A program made the position numbers and the translations under genes. 64,000 bases of DNA. It comes from Sphagnum compactum (taxonomy: Eukaryota; Bryophyta; Sphagnopsida; Sphagnales). The notes under the pieces are model-generated. The model saw only the letters and a list, made by a program, of their open reading frames with translations. It did no database searches and was not told the DNA's origin. Shown here one piece after another: positions 10,507 through 23,345 of this stretch; within the stretch, counting starts at the first letter, position 1; the number at the start of each line of letters is the position of its first letter. The DNA lies in the NCBI GenBank assembly GCA_965153455.1, contig OZ234498.1, positions 6,200,001 to 6,264,000 on the forward strand. Direction: 5' to 3'.

Positions 10507-10737
10507 ATGAAGAATAACGAGCATCTGCACCAGCTGCAACAACATCTCCGCAGCGGAATCCATAAAAGAAACCGGAGCCTTGATAGATTTTTCAAAAAAG
10601 AGGACAAGAGAGGAGAGTCTGTGGCGATAGAGCAGAGAGTTGACGGATATGGACGGGTGTGGCTGGAAGTCTTGGATGAGCAGGAAGCAAGTAATGATGA
10701 ACATATCAGCAAGTGCTCGCTTGTGGAACTGGTTAAG
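10507..10737 (+). CDS. Candidate first exon of an unknown gene (partial)
   Basis: An ATG at 10507 opens 77 codons that are hydrophilic and protein-like (HLHQLQQHLRSGIHKRNR, FFKKEDKRGESVAIEQRV, YGRVWLEVLDEQEASNDE) and end at AAG|GTATAT, a plausible splice donor at 10738. The composition is clearly less AT-rich than the sequence to the left, and this continues to about 12700. A telo-box-like motif lies 55 bp upstream. Possible acceptors at TAG|GTGTGAAAAAG (about 10812) and TAG|GTCAAATCAGG (about 10884) do not lead into a long open frame that I can follow. I do not recognise the protein. It may be a real multi-exon gene, a non-coding transcript or a relic. Confidence 0.3.
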
Positions 10738-12870
10738 GTATATGGTTGCTGCTGCTACCTGCTGGACGCATGCATGCTCCCTTGTCTGTCTGATTTCTTG
10801 TGCTGCTGTAGGTGTGAAAAAGAGACATTCACTTGTGATCTCTAGGGTTTTGAATTTGACGAGGCTGGCTTTTCCTCGTTGTAGGTCAAATCAGGTATCA
10901 AGGATTTCGTACTCCTTTTGACAAGTTGATGGAAATCTGGAGTTAGAGGTTATATTATGCTAATGGTATGTCATGTGTGGATCCAGAGCACAGGAGCACT
11001 GCTAAGTGATGGCATGGGATGGCAGCCTGATCTGGGGACTCAGTAAAGAATGGAAGTTTGCAGAATCTCTGAAACTTTTAATAGCAGTGCCAGTTCCAGA
11101 ACACTCTGTTGCAGCTTTTCTACCACCACTTGGATTCCTTGACCAGATCTTCTAAATCAGGCCAAGCTGTTTTTTACTGCAATTTGTATGTTCCTGTTTC
11201 TTGCGAATGCAATCTGCGTCCCTGTGGTATTTACTTTGATAATTCACTAGAGCAGTACAGTTTTGTTGAAGAGCCAAATCTCACTTTCTTTTGGTGCAAG
11301 TTCTGGGTCTAACACAACTACCTCATCAAGAGTTAAAATTTTAACATCTCTGAGCAAGGGATTTAGGACTAGTGACTACTGAAGTTTGCACAGGTGAACT
11401 GCAGGAGCACATACGTGGTTGACATTGGAGATGTCTACATTTGTGTGCATATGCCTGCTGGTTAGCATGTTTTGGTCTCCTGATGGCAGAGCATTCAGTG
11501 CAATGGCTTCTTTTATGGCTGAACTCCACAGACATATGTACATGTGTTGTCAATCTTTCAACTATGTCATATAAGTCATCTGTCAGCTTGACTTATCCAC
11601 GTACATGATGAAGGGTTCAAAATAACAACCAATGTGATGGCAGGTCCCTGTAATCACAAATTCTGTTGGAGGAATATTGATGTGGTTGGTCACTCAACTG
11701 TCTGCTGGTGTGAAGAAGGTACATCCTGAATTCAGTTTCCAAATCTAGGAAGAGCCTTAAACTGCAACATGTTCTGTCCTTTTTTTACATGCTCTACAAC
11801 TGACACCTTGAATGGTGGGAAGAGATTAGCCTCTACCTTTCAGGAACTTGTGGTGTGTTTTAGGCATCAAAATGTATGTTACACAACTTTTCAAGTCTGC
11901 ATAGCTCATCCCTGGAGATTGCAAGATGATGGTACTTTCCATGATATGTTGACACACCATCCCAAGCCTGACAATTCCTACTTCAACGATGAGCATTGCA
12001 TTCTTATCACAATGCCTTTCGGGACTTGTGTTGATATTCTTGTCCATGAATAGCTGCTAAGAACTTTGCAAGATTTGTATGTGAACATTGAAAGTTCAGC
12101 AAAAATGATTCACATCTTCTTATGAGTACCCAGCAGGGCTTTGTTATACTGTCAGCACTGCTAGTTACTGCTGTTCTAAAGATTGTCCTGGATGGAAGGG
12201 AATGATCAGGTTATATGATGGGAGCTCAACCACTGGTGGCTTTAAGCACTATCATCCATGAATGCTATCCCTATTTGCTGAAAGCAAAGATATCTTGAGC
12301 AGCTTGGTCATCACAGATGTGGTGAGTTTCACATTCAATTGTATGGAAGCAGTCCCATTTAACCAAACTAACAGAATTGCCCTTGAGATAGCTAATCCTG
12401 TGCAGCCTAATGTAGAGGGGAAGGCCTGCTCCCAAGGACCTCCCATAATTTGAGGGTCTTAGCCTCAAGAGTGGTAGCCTGAGGGTGTATGCCCAAAAAT
12501 TAGGGGAGGCCTTCCCCAGTGTAAAGCACAAAAGGTGTTTTATTCAAATGACAGAAGGTTTGCATGTGATCAGCAGCAGGGTCCTTCAACTAACAAACAG
12601 ATTGTCCATGTGGGGAGGTGCTTTCACATGCAAAGAAAAAAGCCTTGGAGTCATTTATGTGATGCTTAAGTAAAGATGTAGAAGATTTGGGAATGTTGGG
12701 CTTTTGAACTAGGTGAACATGTTCGTGACATTAGTTGGAAAACAAGAATTTATACTGTGCATCTATAGCCTTGGCCATTGTGCGCGGTCACTAAAAAAGT
12801 CTTTACTCTTTTATCAGCTCTAATTTTAGCAGAGGACATGAGTATGAGAGTGCACTACCTGTTTGGTAGG
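10738..12870. other. Mixed-composition region, no gene resolved
   Basis: The GC content is higher than in the flanks and the sequence is not visibly repetitive, so it may be introns, exons or UTR of the unit beginning at 10507. Short open stretches exist (for example 11769-12053 on +, 94 codons), but none shows a recognised motif and overlapping open frames exist on the other strand. Confidence 0.35.
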
Positions 12871-12879
12871 TTTTGAAAT

Positions 12880-13606
12880 GGTATTTGAAAAATAGTTGTA
12901 AATGTAGGGGTAATTGTAGAGTTAATGGACATTTTCATATTCATGTAGGTCAGCAGGGGAAGGGAGTGAGGTAGTTAGGCTTGGAAGATTCCTTTGTAAG
13001 GCTCCAAAATAATGTCATGAATGGCTTGAAGCCATAGACCTGGATAAATCCAGAGAATAACTTAAGCTTATATTATAGATGTCAAATCACATGTGAATTG
13101 TTTCCTATACTAGGACCCCATGGCCAGGGGAAAAAGTTTTGGGTTAATCCAAGGTTACATAGTGTCAATTTGAAATTTCTATTATCACATTTTCCCTAAA
13201 ATTTTGGTAAAGGAGATGGAATTTTATCAATTTAACAATCACTTTTGTAAATTAAATTTTATAATCATTTGAAAAAATTTATGGGAATGTACTCTAATAG
13301 GTAAATAATTTTATTTACTTATATTTTTAAGCTTCACTTTGAATGGGAAGACTTCAAAGGGCCTGTGAGAAAGAGGAAAAGATAATCGGAAAAGAGGTGG
13401 AGATTTTGAAAGAGTAGTTGAAAAATAGTTGTAAAAGTTTTGTCTTTTCACAAAGGTGTGTAAGGGAGAAGTCAGGTAACTAGGGGCTTGAAAGAGTTAG
13501 TTATTTTACTAGACTGTCATAGACATACATACATGATGACAAGAATTATGTGACTATGTGGTGAACAGTTTGAAGCCATAGACTCTGTATAAATCCAGAG
13601 AATAAA
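12880..13606. repeat. Diverged local duplication, about 540 bp apart
   Basis: Two blocks share the same order of phrases. AAATAGTTGTAAA, a GGTAGTTAGGCTTGGAA-like phrase, and TTGAAGCCATAGAC...ATAAATCCAGAGAATAA occur at 12880-13060 and again at 13410-13606. Both also contain the GAGGTAGTTAGGCTTG block of repeat family A. No coding content seen. Confidence 0.6.
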
Positions 13607-15055
13607 GGATATACACTTGCAAAAATGTCGGGAATAGAAAGTAAAAGATCACCTTTGCAACAAGGTTTTTGCTGTATACTAGTGACTTGTTCTTCTCACA
13701 TTCTTGTGAGCTTGTTTCCTGTTCAGCCCCATTCCCACATAAATGTCTTTGACTTGTTCTTTGCTTGTTTTCAGCGCATCCTCAACATGGTCCCAAGTTA
13801 TTTCAGGCATTCCATGGAGCAACCCTGCATTGAACCAAACTTGGGATGGATGGAGGGCTGAACAGGACATCCTAAATAAGGTTGGGTTTTACTCTGTCAA
13901 GCCTGCATCAAACATCTCATGTCCTACCAACACAACATCCATTATGAACATCAAGAGCCACAAGTAACCTTTATTTTAAACACATTTCTTTAGTTTGTTT
14001 CCCTGGTCCCAGAGTTGATGAGCCTCTTGCTACTAGTTTCAAAATATGTACACCATTCTTTGCACATATAGAGTCATGATAAGTGTCTATCAGCCATGCG
14101 TTGCTATTGAACAAACTTGCCATGCTGATATCTTTACCTCTCCTTTCAAAGTGCTGCCTAGATGATCATAAAATTTTAATTTAAAAACTAATTGAAATTA
14201 TTAAAGTACAGTCCATAGAAAATTAATATTGGTGAAAATTACTCAAAATTCAACCTCTCCCCCACCCACCTTACATTTAAAAGTTCACCTCCAAGAAATC
14301 CCACTCATGAAGGGCTTTACAATAATATCAAGGGCTTGCCCCAATTTCCCTAAACAATTTAATCTTGATTCTATTGAATTTTCAATGACAATTTTGCTCG
14401 ATGTTCAATAACTCTTACATTGGAAGTCTAAACATTGCAAAATCACCTTGATACACCCCTACTCATCAAGGGCCGTGCAATGGTATGAAGAGCATGGTGG
14501 AGGGCCACCCTAATTTGGAAGATCGCAATGTGACAACCAAACAAACAAACAACCTTCCTTCATAGATATATTAATACAATTTACTAGCTAGAATGTAGCA
14601 ACTTCTTCAAAAGGAATTAGCAATTTGGGATTTACTTTAAAACATATACCTTACCCTAAGGTTAGTTTTGTTATTAAATAATCCTCAAAATAGTGAAATT
14701 GTTTTGTGAAAATATGAAGTTGACATGTTGAAAATCATCCTAATTATCATAGGCTACACTCTGAATAATTTCATTACTCATGTGACAACATCATAATAGA
14801 TCATGGAAAATTGAATAATTTCAAAAAAAATTAGACAAATTAATTTTCTTGAGAAAAAATAATTATTTGTTTTGTCAATGTGGAAACTAACCCTGGGCTA
14901 TGGTATTGGGAACAAATTGAAATATGGATAGGTTTATCATTATCACATGTACTTATCATGGGGTTTCTTTTTTCCCTCAATATCATTATTTATATCAAAT
15001 CTTTCGTGTGAAGGGGAAATGGTTAAATAAATAAATTTGAAAAAGGTAGGCTATT
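13607..15055. other. Non-coding AT-rich sequence
   Basis: I see no gene. A 78-codon open frame at 13625-13861 overlaps an open frame on the other strand and has no motif. The rest is AT-rich spacer. Confidence 0.4.
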
Positions 15056-15057
15056 AA

Positions 15058-15165
15058 ATTATTTTAATATACATAACATAGACATGAATTTAGATACATG
15101 TTAGTTTGTTTTTTCGTATCCAGGTAGGTGGGTAACATAAAGATTGTTAGGCTTGGAACAGATAG
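15058..15165 (+). repeat. Dispersed repeat family A, copy 3 (diverged)
   Basis: The block AATATACATAACATAGACATG...ATACATGTTAGTTTG, then GTAGGTGGGTAACAT and GTTAGGCTTGGAA, follows the order of copies near 10100 (inverted) and 49780 (direct), with more differences. Confidence 0.6.
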
Positions 15166-18100
15166 GTATGAACAGCACAAACAAATGACCCTATTTTTAT
15201 TATATAAATGAATTTATAATTATAAAAACAAAGTTTTCCAAAGCTTTTTGGTCAAAAACGACAAAATTTGTCCAAAAAAAAATGATAGTACTACCTATAT
15301 CCTTGCATGACAAGTTTTGAATTTTTTTGGCCAAAACGTTGATAAGTATGAGAGCAGGAAACAAAAGAGTTTAAATATTTTTTGAACACTAAAGATTTAA
15401 GCACACAACTGAAAAATAATTTCTCATTTTTCCATTCAAATTAGCCTATATTCCCGAACACCAGCATTTTGTTGTAAGGATGATCAAATCATCAAACATA
15501 AATGTTTTTGGTTACTTGGTCAAATGAAATTTCCATGTGTTGATCCATGCACCTCCATTTCATCAAAACATAACATATGTAGAAGAATTGAACAATTGAT
15601 GTTTTGCTTTAATAATAGTCAAGTTAAAGTCAATTGGAACAAGGATCACATTTATGGGTTTGAAGTTCCTCCAACGTTTTGGTCACAATAAACTTATTGG
15701 ACAAATTATGGTGTTTGTCATTTTCAAACCCAAAATCCAATTCAACTTGCAAATATTGTAAAGGGTCACACAAACCTAGGAGTGCAAAAATAATCCCATA
15801 TGTGCCACCTCTTCTTTCAAGTTTGTGGGTCTCCAACTAGTTCAAATGTGTCGCTATGAACCTAAACTTTGGATTCTTATTTGTTACTTTGGCAGATGGA
15901 ATGGCATCCAAAATTTTGAGTCAATTTGGTATTTTGGATGGCATGGTACCATCATGAACTAAATTGATGCTGTGAACAACTAGCTAGCTCTCACAAGTCC
16001 AATTGCAAAGCCAAAAAAACTTACATAGAAATGACACAACCTATTTTGCTAGTAAGGTTAATTTGTTTGTTGTAAAAGAATTTTTTTATGTCATCATAAA
16101 AAAAGTTACACTAGGTAATCATCAAAAAAAAAAAAATTGTTGAACTTGTTTAGAGGATACTCAGCATTTTCTAGATACATGCATGATCATGTACAAAAAC
16201 ATTTTAATAACTTGGGGTACATGGATACCCAATGGTCCTAATTCCAAATCATGTACTTTGTCTTTTAGTAGACTAAAAAATGTTGCCATTGAGATTTTCT
16301 ATAGATAATGCCAAAAATGAAAACCAGATGGAGAATTTCATGAAAATGGCATGAACTCATGAAAGGTTATATGGTTTGATCCTGAGCCATGTTCCATTCG
16401 ACTGCAGGATATGTATGGCATCAAGGAGTTAACTCAATCAGGAGTTACCTTCCGGATGTAGGGTTCCTGGAGGAGGAAAGGGCAGGGGAGACACATAAAA
16501 ACGTGCGAAATGGAGGGGATTCTTATATGCCATTTGTGTACTCACTCATTTTCCTTTCAATCACAAAAAAGTTAAGTTGTTGATGAAGAATGTGTGTGCA
16601 AATGTTCTGCAGTCTACAAAATCCCAAAAGGGCATTGTACGAACTGGCCACTATCCGTAATTGATGGGAATTTGCAACATTCCATTCAAAAAGGGGTATG
16701 TTTTGCAACAATTTCTCAAAGAGAATGAGTGTTTCCGGGCACTACCTACTGAATCATATGTATATATATATATCAAGAAAATGGATTGCAAGAGGATCCT
16801 GAATTGTTTGGTTTGTACCATACTAGACTGGGGACCAAACAGGGGAGGACTTTATGGATGACTTTAATATTTGTGACAATTTCAGGTTAGCACTTTATTC
16901 TCCAACTTTTGGCTGGAGCCCTGTCACAGATTGTGGTAGGACCCAACTGAACTCATTAGTAGCTACCTCAAACTAGTAGTACCTCCCTCCACATGTGTAG
17001 GGAGGAACCCCACAAACAAACATTACTATTCTCTCTTCAAGTTGTATAATTCCAATTGGTCTTGAAGAAGAGGTCACTTGTTTATTCCCTAAACCTTAAA
17101 CCCTATCAAAATCTTTTTTTTAAAAATTTATTACTTGGGTTGGTTGTGAATCTTTTCCCCCAAAGCATGCAACTTGCCACAAGGGAGTCGTCAGCCTTTC
17201 ACATGGTCACTAGCACTAGTAAAAAAAGCTCATTTTGCAAGACAATTAAACATGTAGTTTGTGATTCTTTTGATTAATCACAAATGATACTTTTAGTCGC
17301 CTTCGACAAGTTGCAAAATGACCTTTTTTAACGAGACGCACTACTGCCCTAAAGAGGAGGATGTCAAATTTGCACCCTAAAATCAATGCTTTTATTGTGC
17401 AGTAAGTGATATACACGTGCATTGGGCAGCAGTATGATCTGGGCCACTGTTGGTTCCTAAGAAAAAAAAGAAAAAAAAAACAGTGCCTAAAACAATATCA
17501 AAATTGGGTACCAAATCAAAAGTGAGGATGAAAAAAAGTACACAGCAAAACAAAAGAAGGGATTTATTTATACTGCTTTCTTACACTTTAAATTGGTCCT
17601 CAGAAAGCATTTCATTCCCAATTTTAGATTTGCCTTACCTGCCCTTTCACTGCTGCTTACCTATTATGCTTTTCCTTCAATCAAATCCTTCAAATCTTGT
17701 TTACCAGTTTCATTAAATGGTACCTACCCAATTTCATTTGCTTCTCCATTGCATTCCAATTGGCCATGAAAAATGGATTTGCAGGTGAAACTAGGGCCAA
17801 AAGGCAAGCTCACTTTTTGGTTTACTCTGTTCAACCAAATGCGATGAACTGCCCTTGCATTGCCTATTTTGTTTCATCTGCAGTACACTCAAAAGAGGCT
17901 TTAGACTCTAGAATAACCTGTACACTAGACTCATAGTATTCCTAGTGCTCCAAGTACATTTTTCTTCTGGCTTGCATTCATTGTTCTTCTCACGTACTTC
18001 CCACTAACTTGGTGCGAGGATTGGAACTAGGAACCAGGGTGTTTTTGGGTCAATTTTGTGATGCAGTCGCGCAATTGGACAATTGTCAATATAAAAGTTT

Positions 18101-18714
18101 AGCCAAATTTTTGCTTTAAAAAGATATGAAATAGAAAAAATGAAATCTAAGTGCCTTTCTGGCCTAATCATATATAGGAAGAAGATAGATTGTTCTATGA
18201 ATTTTTTTTTTAAATTAGCATCTTTTTGTATCTTTGGCTACCTAAGGGGAGCCAGATGTAAAATCTAGCAATTGTGAAAATTGTTAATTTTTCACATTTC
18301 TAATTATTAGTTTTCATTTTTGATGAAATTTCATCAGTTAAACAATAGGTTAGTTGAAACTAGTGTTGGTAGGTTTTGGGATTTAAACAAGTTCAGGTTA
18401 TAAGTCAAGTTCTAGAACTTTCAAATCGAAAGTTTTAAGTTTTGTTGAAACCCCATCTAACGTAATTGGGCAACCGGATCTCTTTTTAAAATTGAATTAG
18501 AATCTGAACCATGAGTGTTACATTGTTCCAAATAGGTTAGGGTTCTTTATGGAGATAGATATAATTTTATTGAAAAAAAGTAGAAGCTTGGCCTTACATT
18601 TTAGGCAAGCTATTGCATTTGATCAGTTGTACATTACGTACTCTCGATTTTAAATTGTGTGCACTCGTTAAACAAACTAATCTATTGCATTATAAATAAA
18701 TAAAAATTAGTAAT
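15166..18714. other. AT-rich non-coding sequence with weak coding-like scraps
   Basis: No gene supported. A piece at 16389-16580 (SYLPDVGFLEEERAGETH) reads somewhat like protein but is short and has no known motif. A degenerate CCCTAAACCTTAAACCCTA string lies at about 17085-17105. The remainder is AT-rich with poly-A and poly-T runs. Confidence 0.4.
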
Positions 18715-18860
18715 AATGGAGATGGAACCAAACCTGATCTCAAACCAAAAAATGTTTTATGACTAGAAGCTTTAGAAATCCAAAGAACCAGTCCCAAGGC
18801 TGGACCAGAGGTTCCATCCAAAACAGAAAGAGAGAGTTCCAACCGAAATCAAGAACATGA
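18715..18860 (+). repeat. Dispersed repeat family D, copy 2
   Basis: Matches 10195-10390 in order: AATGGAGATGGAACC, CCTGATCTC, GACTAGAAG, CCAAAGAACCAGT, GGACCAGAGGTTCCATCC. The sequence left of it (18340-18560) also resembles 9490-9660, so the repeat is probably longer than the core given. Confidence 0.6.
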
Positions 18861-21800
18861 CAACATGGGTTGGAATAACATAACATTTTGTGAGGGGAGA
18901 CATATATGAGCTATGAAATAACATCGCATTGAACCACAAATCATATGGTCCTGGCACCTGCATCAATTCATATACAAGAGTGTCAGTCACATGTCCCATA
19001 CACCAGCCTTCATAACTTTTGAGACAAAAGACACCCCCCATTCATGGTCTCCCTATAACTTAGTCGGCTCTGTAAACCCATTTGTCACTGAGCAAGGGTT
19101 TCTTGCTCTGTAAACCCATTTGTCTCTGAGCAAGGGTTTCTTTCAACACTAGCTGTCAAAAATGTGTACCATAATGCGGAGTTACGCATAGTTAGTTAGT
19201 TATGACCAATTGTTTGGTTGCTCGTACCTTGTACATCAAATGGACATACCAATTGCACAAGTATCAAGAAAAAAATTTGTGTGTGCATTACTTATGAAGC
19301 ATTCCTTGGTTATGAGGTAAGTAAGGCCACCTCGGTATTAGACAACTGGTTCCATATTAGCAAATGCGGTACACCAGTCTTACAGTGTACACTGTATACA
19401 TATGCATTTCAATATGTGCATGGAACAGGGCTCCCTTTGAGGAGCTCACAGAAGAGGGTGGTGCCTGGCAGCATTGTTAGGGACGAAAATTGGCCAACCC
19501 CACATGACCCTTGTGTGACAAAATGTTGCAGGCCCTCATAAACTTCGGAAAGAAAGCAAGAATTATCTCAATCACAAGTAATTATTTCCTTCCAGATGTA
19601 ATAGATCCTACAATTGTTGTGTGGAAAAAGGGGTGGAAGCCCTTGGGATCATATTATTGGAATTTAGCTCCCATACAAGAGAGTAGATGTACAGAAGTGA
19701 CCTCAAGGATGGATGCTTTTTTTCTTTTCTTTTTTACCTTTCATAGTTGCTTTGTAGCCCAATTTGGCTAAACCTTTTTTTAATGGACGATTTTCACCTT
19801 GGCTAAATCACAAAACTGTTGAGAAAAAACACTGATGTGAAATACAATTTTGTTCCAAATGTTGTTTGATCAACCTTCAGACTCTATTAACATTCACTCG
19901 TAACTACTGTGCCCAAAATCTGATTCCAAAATAAGGGATTAGTTATGAGTCATTAATAAATCCCAAATTTTGATTTGAGTTCAATATATAGGTTAACTCA
20001 CTTTTCATTCATCCATTGAATAGTTTGCCAAATGCAACAAGATGTTGAGCAGGATTTCTTGTTATCAACTTCTATTGTGGCTTATATTTGAAGCCGTGGA
20101 GAAATAGACACATGGCCACATAATCTAAGTAGAATGGAACCTATTCTAAAAGACTTCACAAAGTTCAACACACCACAGTAATGTTATGCACATATATAGA
20201 AAAAGGCTCATGCCATTTCAATGACCCATAATGAAGATATGATAGGCAGCAATAACTGCTTCCATACCAAACCCTCATACAACAAAATATATGATACCCA
20301 CCTTTCAAATGCACATGCACTTACAAACCAAGCATGCACCATGCATTTCCAAACACCGGTAACAATCCACTTATACATTATTGCCACTACATTGGCATGT
20401 TTAACCACAACCATCACATGACTAAAATTGAAACAATATAATGTGATAAACCAGAGTTTTGTTTTTCAACATGCCAAGGTCTAGAGGCCGGCTACAAATA
20501 GACCCATGTGGAGGCTTAATTAGCAAGGCAAGCATCTCAATGGTGTGCAACAGTCGCCACCATTTTTTCGTTGAATCCAATGGTTGAATATAGAAACAAC
20601 TTAGCCTAATGCCAAGCATAAAGAAAACTGCCCAAAACATTTGGAAAGCACAATTAAAGGCAAAAAAAACAAGGAGTGATGAAACGTATAAAATGAAAAT
20701 TAACCACCAATGAAAATTAGGTGTAGATCCAGACCTCCCTTCCATGATTTATATTTATGCTTAGGAAGCTTGCAATAAGTTGCATACATCCAATACCAAC
20801 TTAAATTGCATTATAAATATGTAATCAACTGCCATACAAGCTACAATTCAAAAACTACACAAAGTCCTAATGGTTATACAACCAAAAAATTTAAGATTCA
20901 ATTGCATACCTCACCTGATTATCAATCCAATCCTTAATGGCATCCCCAAAAGGAAAAGTATTCAAACTATAATGTTCTTATGCAAACATTTTTAGAACTA
21001 AATCCAAATGGGTAATTAGCTTTACAAGTCGCAACTTGGATTTTATGAATGACAATGTGGAAAAACAATACTCATCTTCTACACTGCCCAATATCATAAC
21101 TACAAATAGCTCTTTATTGAAGCAAAATATTCAAACAATTGATGCTACAAGAAGGTGTTTGATGCAAGTTTTAACCACAGCTGGGTGACTAGGTTGCATA
21201 ATATTAGTTGTTCCAAAGCAATTGCATGGTTGCTTTGCATAGTAATCTTGAAGAGAAATGCTCCAAGATCAAGTTTGGCTTCATCAAGGAGAGTTGGGAT
21301 CTCCACAAGTAATCAAAATCTGAACCAAATGTTTTCTCAAAACAGAAATGAACCTTTAGTAAGGATAAGTGATCCCAGAAAATGTCCTCAACTAGAGGGT
21401 TCAACCAATATTGAAGATATATGATGCATGTGGCATTCATCAATTCCTAATTTGGGAATTGACGCTCAAATTTCTAAATTCAAACACATTGTAGCATTTT
21501 AACACTATAGCCTGACAACTTCAAAACACGTTATATAATCATCTCTAGTGGCTTGAATGAACACCCCAATGTATGGGTATTTTTTCTACAGTTGATATTG
21601 TTTGCCTTGGAAATAAAAGATCACATATTGAATGTTTGTTGTTGAATCAGTCCACCAAGCAGTGATCAACTATCGTAGGCAAGGATTCTACTTGGAATTG
21701 TTCTTTGCCTACTAACAAACAATACAATTTATGTTTTCAATAATACTTACAACACATACAATCTTTGGTTTTATTCATTGTAATTCCTCTGTAGACTGTA

Positions 21801-23345
21801 TTTGGACATTTTTCTTAATACAATTATTATTTCGTTATTTTTTTAAAAAATTATTATCGTTAATAATCAAAATATGTGATCAAGGTTTCATAATTCATTT
21901 AGAAAACACAATAATTTCAGAATAAATTCATTGTTTTTTCATTGATATTCTATTGTTTCTTTACTTACAATTGAACATATCAAACATCTATAGTATAAAG
22001 TGTAAAAATCCAAAATGAAAAAGAGGAAAATATGTAGTTCATAACCCAACAAAACTGTTATATTATTATGTTTATATTCTATTATTTAACAACTTTTTAA
22101 ATCTATGTGTGTGTAAAAATAATAATCTCCCAATACTCATCAAATTATAAAATTACATCTTAAGTCTTTTCCCTCCAAAAATAATTTGAAAATCAAATTC
22201 ATGAAATGTCTTAATCTTGCTAACTAATCAACCATCTTCATCTTGCATTGTTGAATCTTTGCCATTCAAGTGGTAACATTACCCTCCCTCCACTCTAGAT
22301 TTCATCCTCAAAATCATTGCTACAATAAAACAAATCTATTCTTCAAGTCATTGTGTCAGCCATTTGTGGGTTGATTTACTCATTTTAAGTTGTTGATACT
22401 ATTGTCTACACTTCAATCTATGCTTCTATGGTATCCTCAATTGCTACACTCATTTGAAGCACTAGTTCTGTTATACCTTTTTGTGTTTCGTCATATATGT
22501 TCTCCACCGCCTATTTTTTTCTTCCAACTGGTTCCCCTTATTCATCAGTGTCATTAGTTATTTGATGTTTTTCTCATACTTTCGTGACAAGATTAAAGTT
22601 TTGAAACTAGATATAAGTAGATTTGAATGAGCAGATTTTATAAGTATTAATTTTATGATATAGTTTAATCCAGATTTAGATCAGAACATAGGATAAAAAA
22701 CTTGTATTTACCACATGGCAACCATCCCAGGGCCTAAATTTATATTGAAATTCAGAATGTTGTTTATATCTTGTTGCTGGAATTTTTGTTTCTAAAAATT
22801 GATAATGAACTTTAGTTTGTTCAGATTTGAATTAGAATGTGGAGAGATGGAAAATCAAATTGTAACTAAAATTTAAGGCAACAATTAGATCAGTCATAGT
22901 ACATGAGCAAGTGGAAAATGACATTGCCATTAATAGCAATTTGAGTGCAAATCGGATAGATCAATAGTTTGTAACACCTAGAAGAGTTTCTTAATCAGAA
23001 CAAAGACATCTGTGGACAAAAGAACGACATGTAGGCCATAGAACGCCTCAAGCAATACCAATAATTCCTTGTGAAATGCAAATTGGTGAAGCATAGAAAC
23101 ACACCAGCAGTCTGCAACGAAATTCCAATAGAAAATAATGTTAGATTGAAAATGCAGACTCATAGGTTGAGTTTAGATGAAGAAGGGGAATTTGAACCTC
23201 GATAAAAAGTTGCGTTGGAATTAATAGGTTTAATGCAGCAACATAACTTTGATGCTTTGATTCATGAACAAAACAGAGATTTAACAAGTCAAAAAGATAA
23301 GAAGTAGTACCAAGGTACAGATCAACTTCACTTCTTTATTATTGA
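18861..23345. other. AT-rich non-coding sequence
   Basis: No gene supported. It includes the 38-bp tandem repeat at 19067-19142. The open frame at 19511-19771 (FLPDVIDPTIVVWKKGWK) has no recognised motif. Frames at 20221-20421 and 21155-21424 are matched by equal open frames on the other strand and look fortuitous. From 21720 to 22900 the sequence is very AT-rich. Confidence 0.4.
19067..19142. repeat. 38-bp tandem repeat, two copies
   Basis: The unit beginning GCTCTGTAAACCCATTTG and ending AGCAAGGGTTTCTT occurs at 19067-19104 and again at 19105-19142, with one base different in the middle. Confidence 0.95.

Noticed and set aside
17085-17105. Interstitial telomere repeat
   Set aside because: Only about three degenerate CCCTAAA-like units; too short to mean anything.
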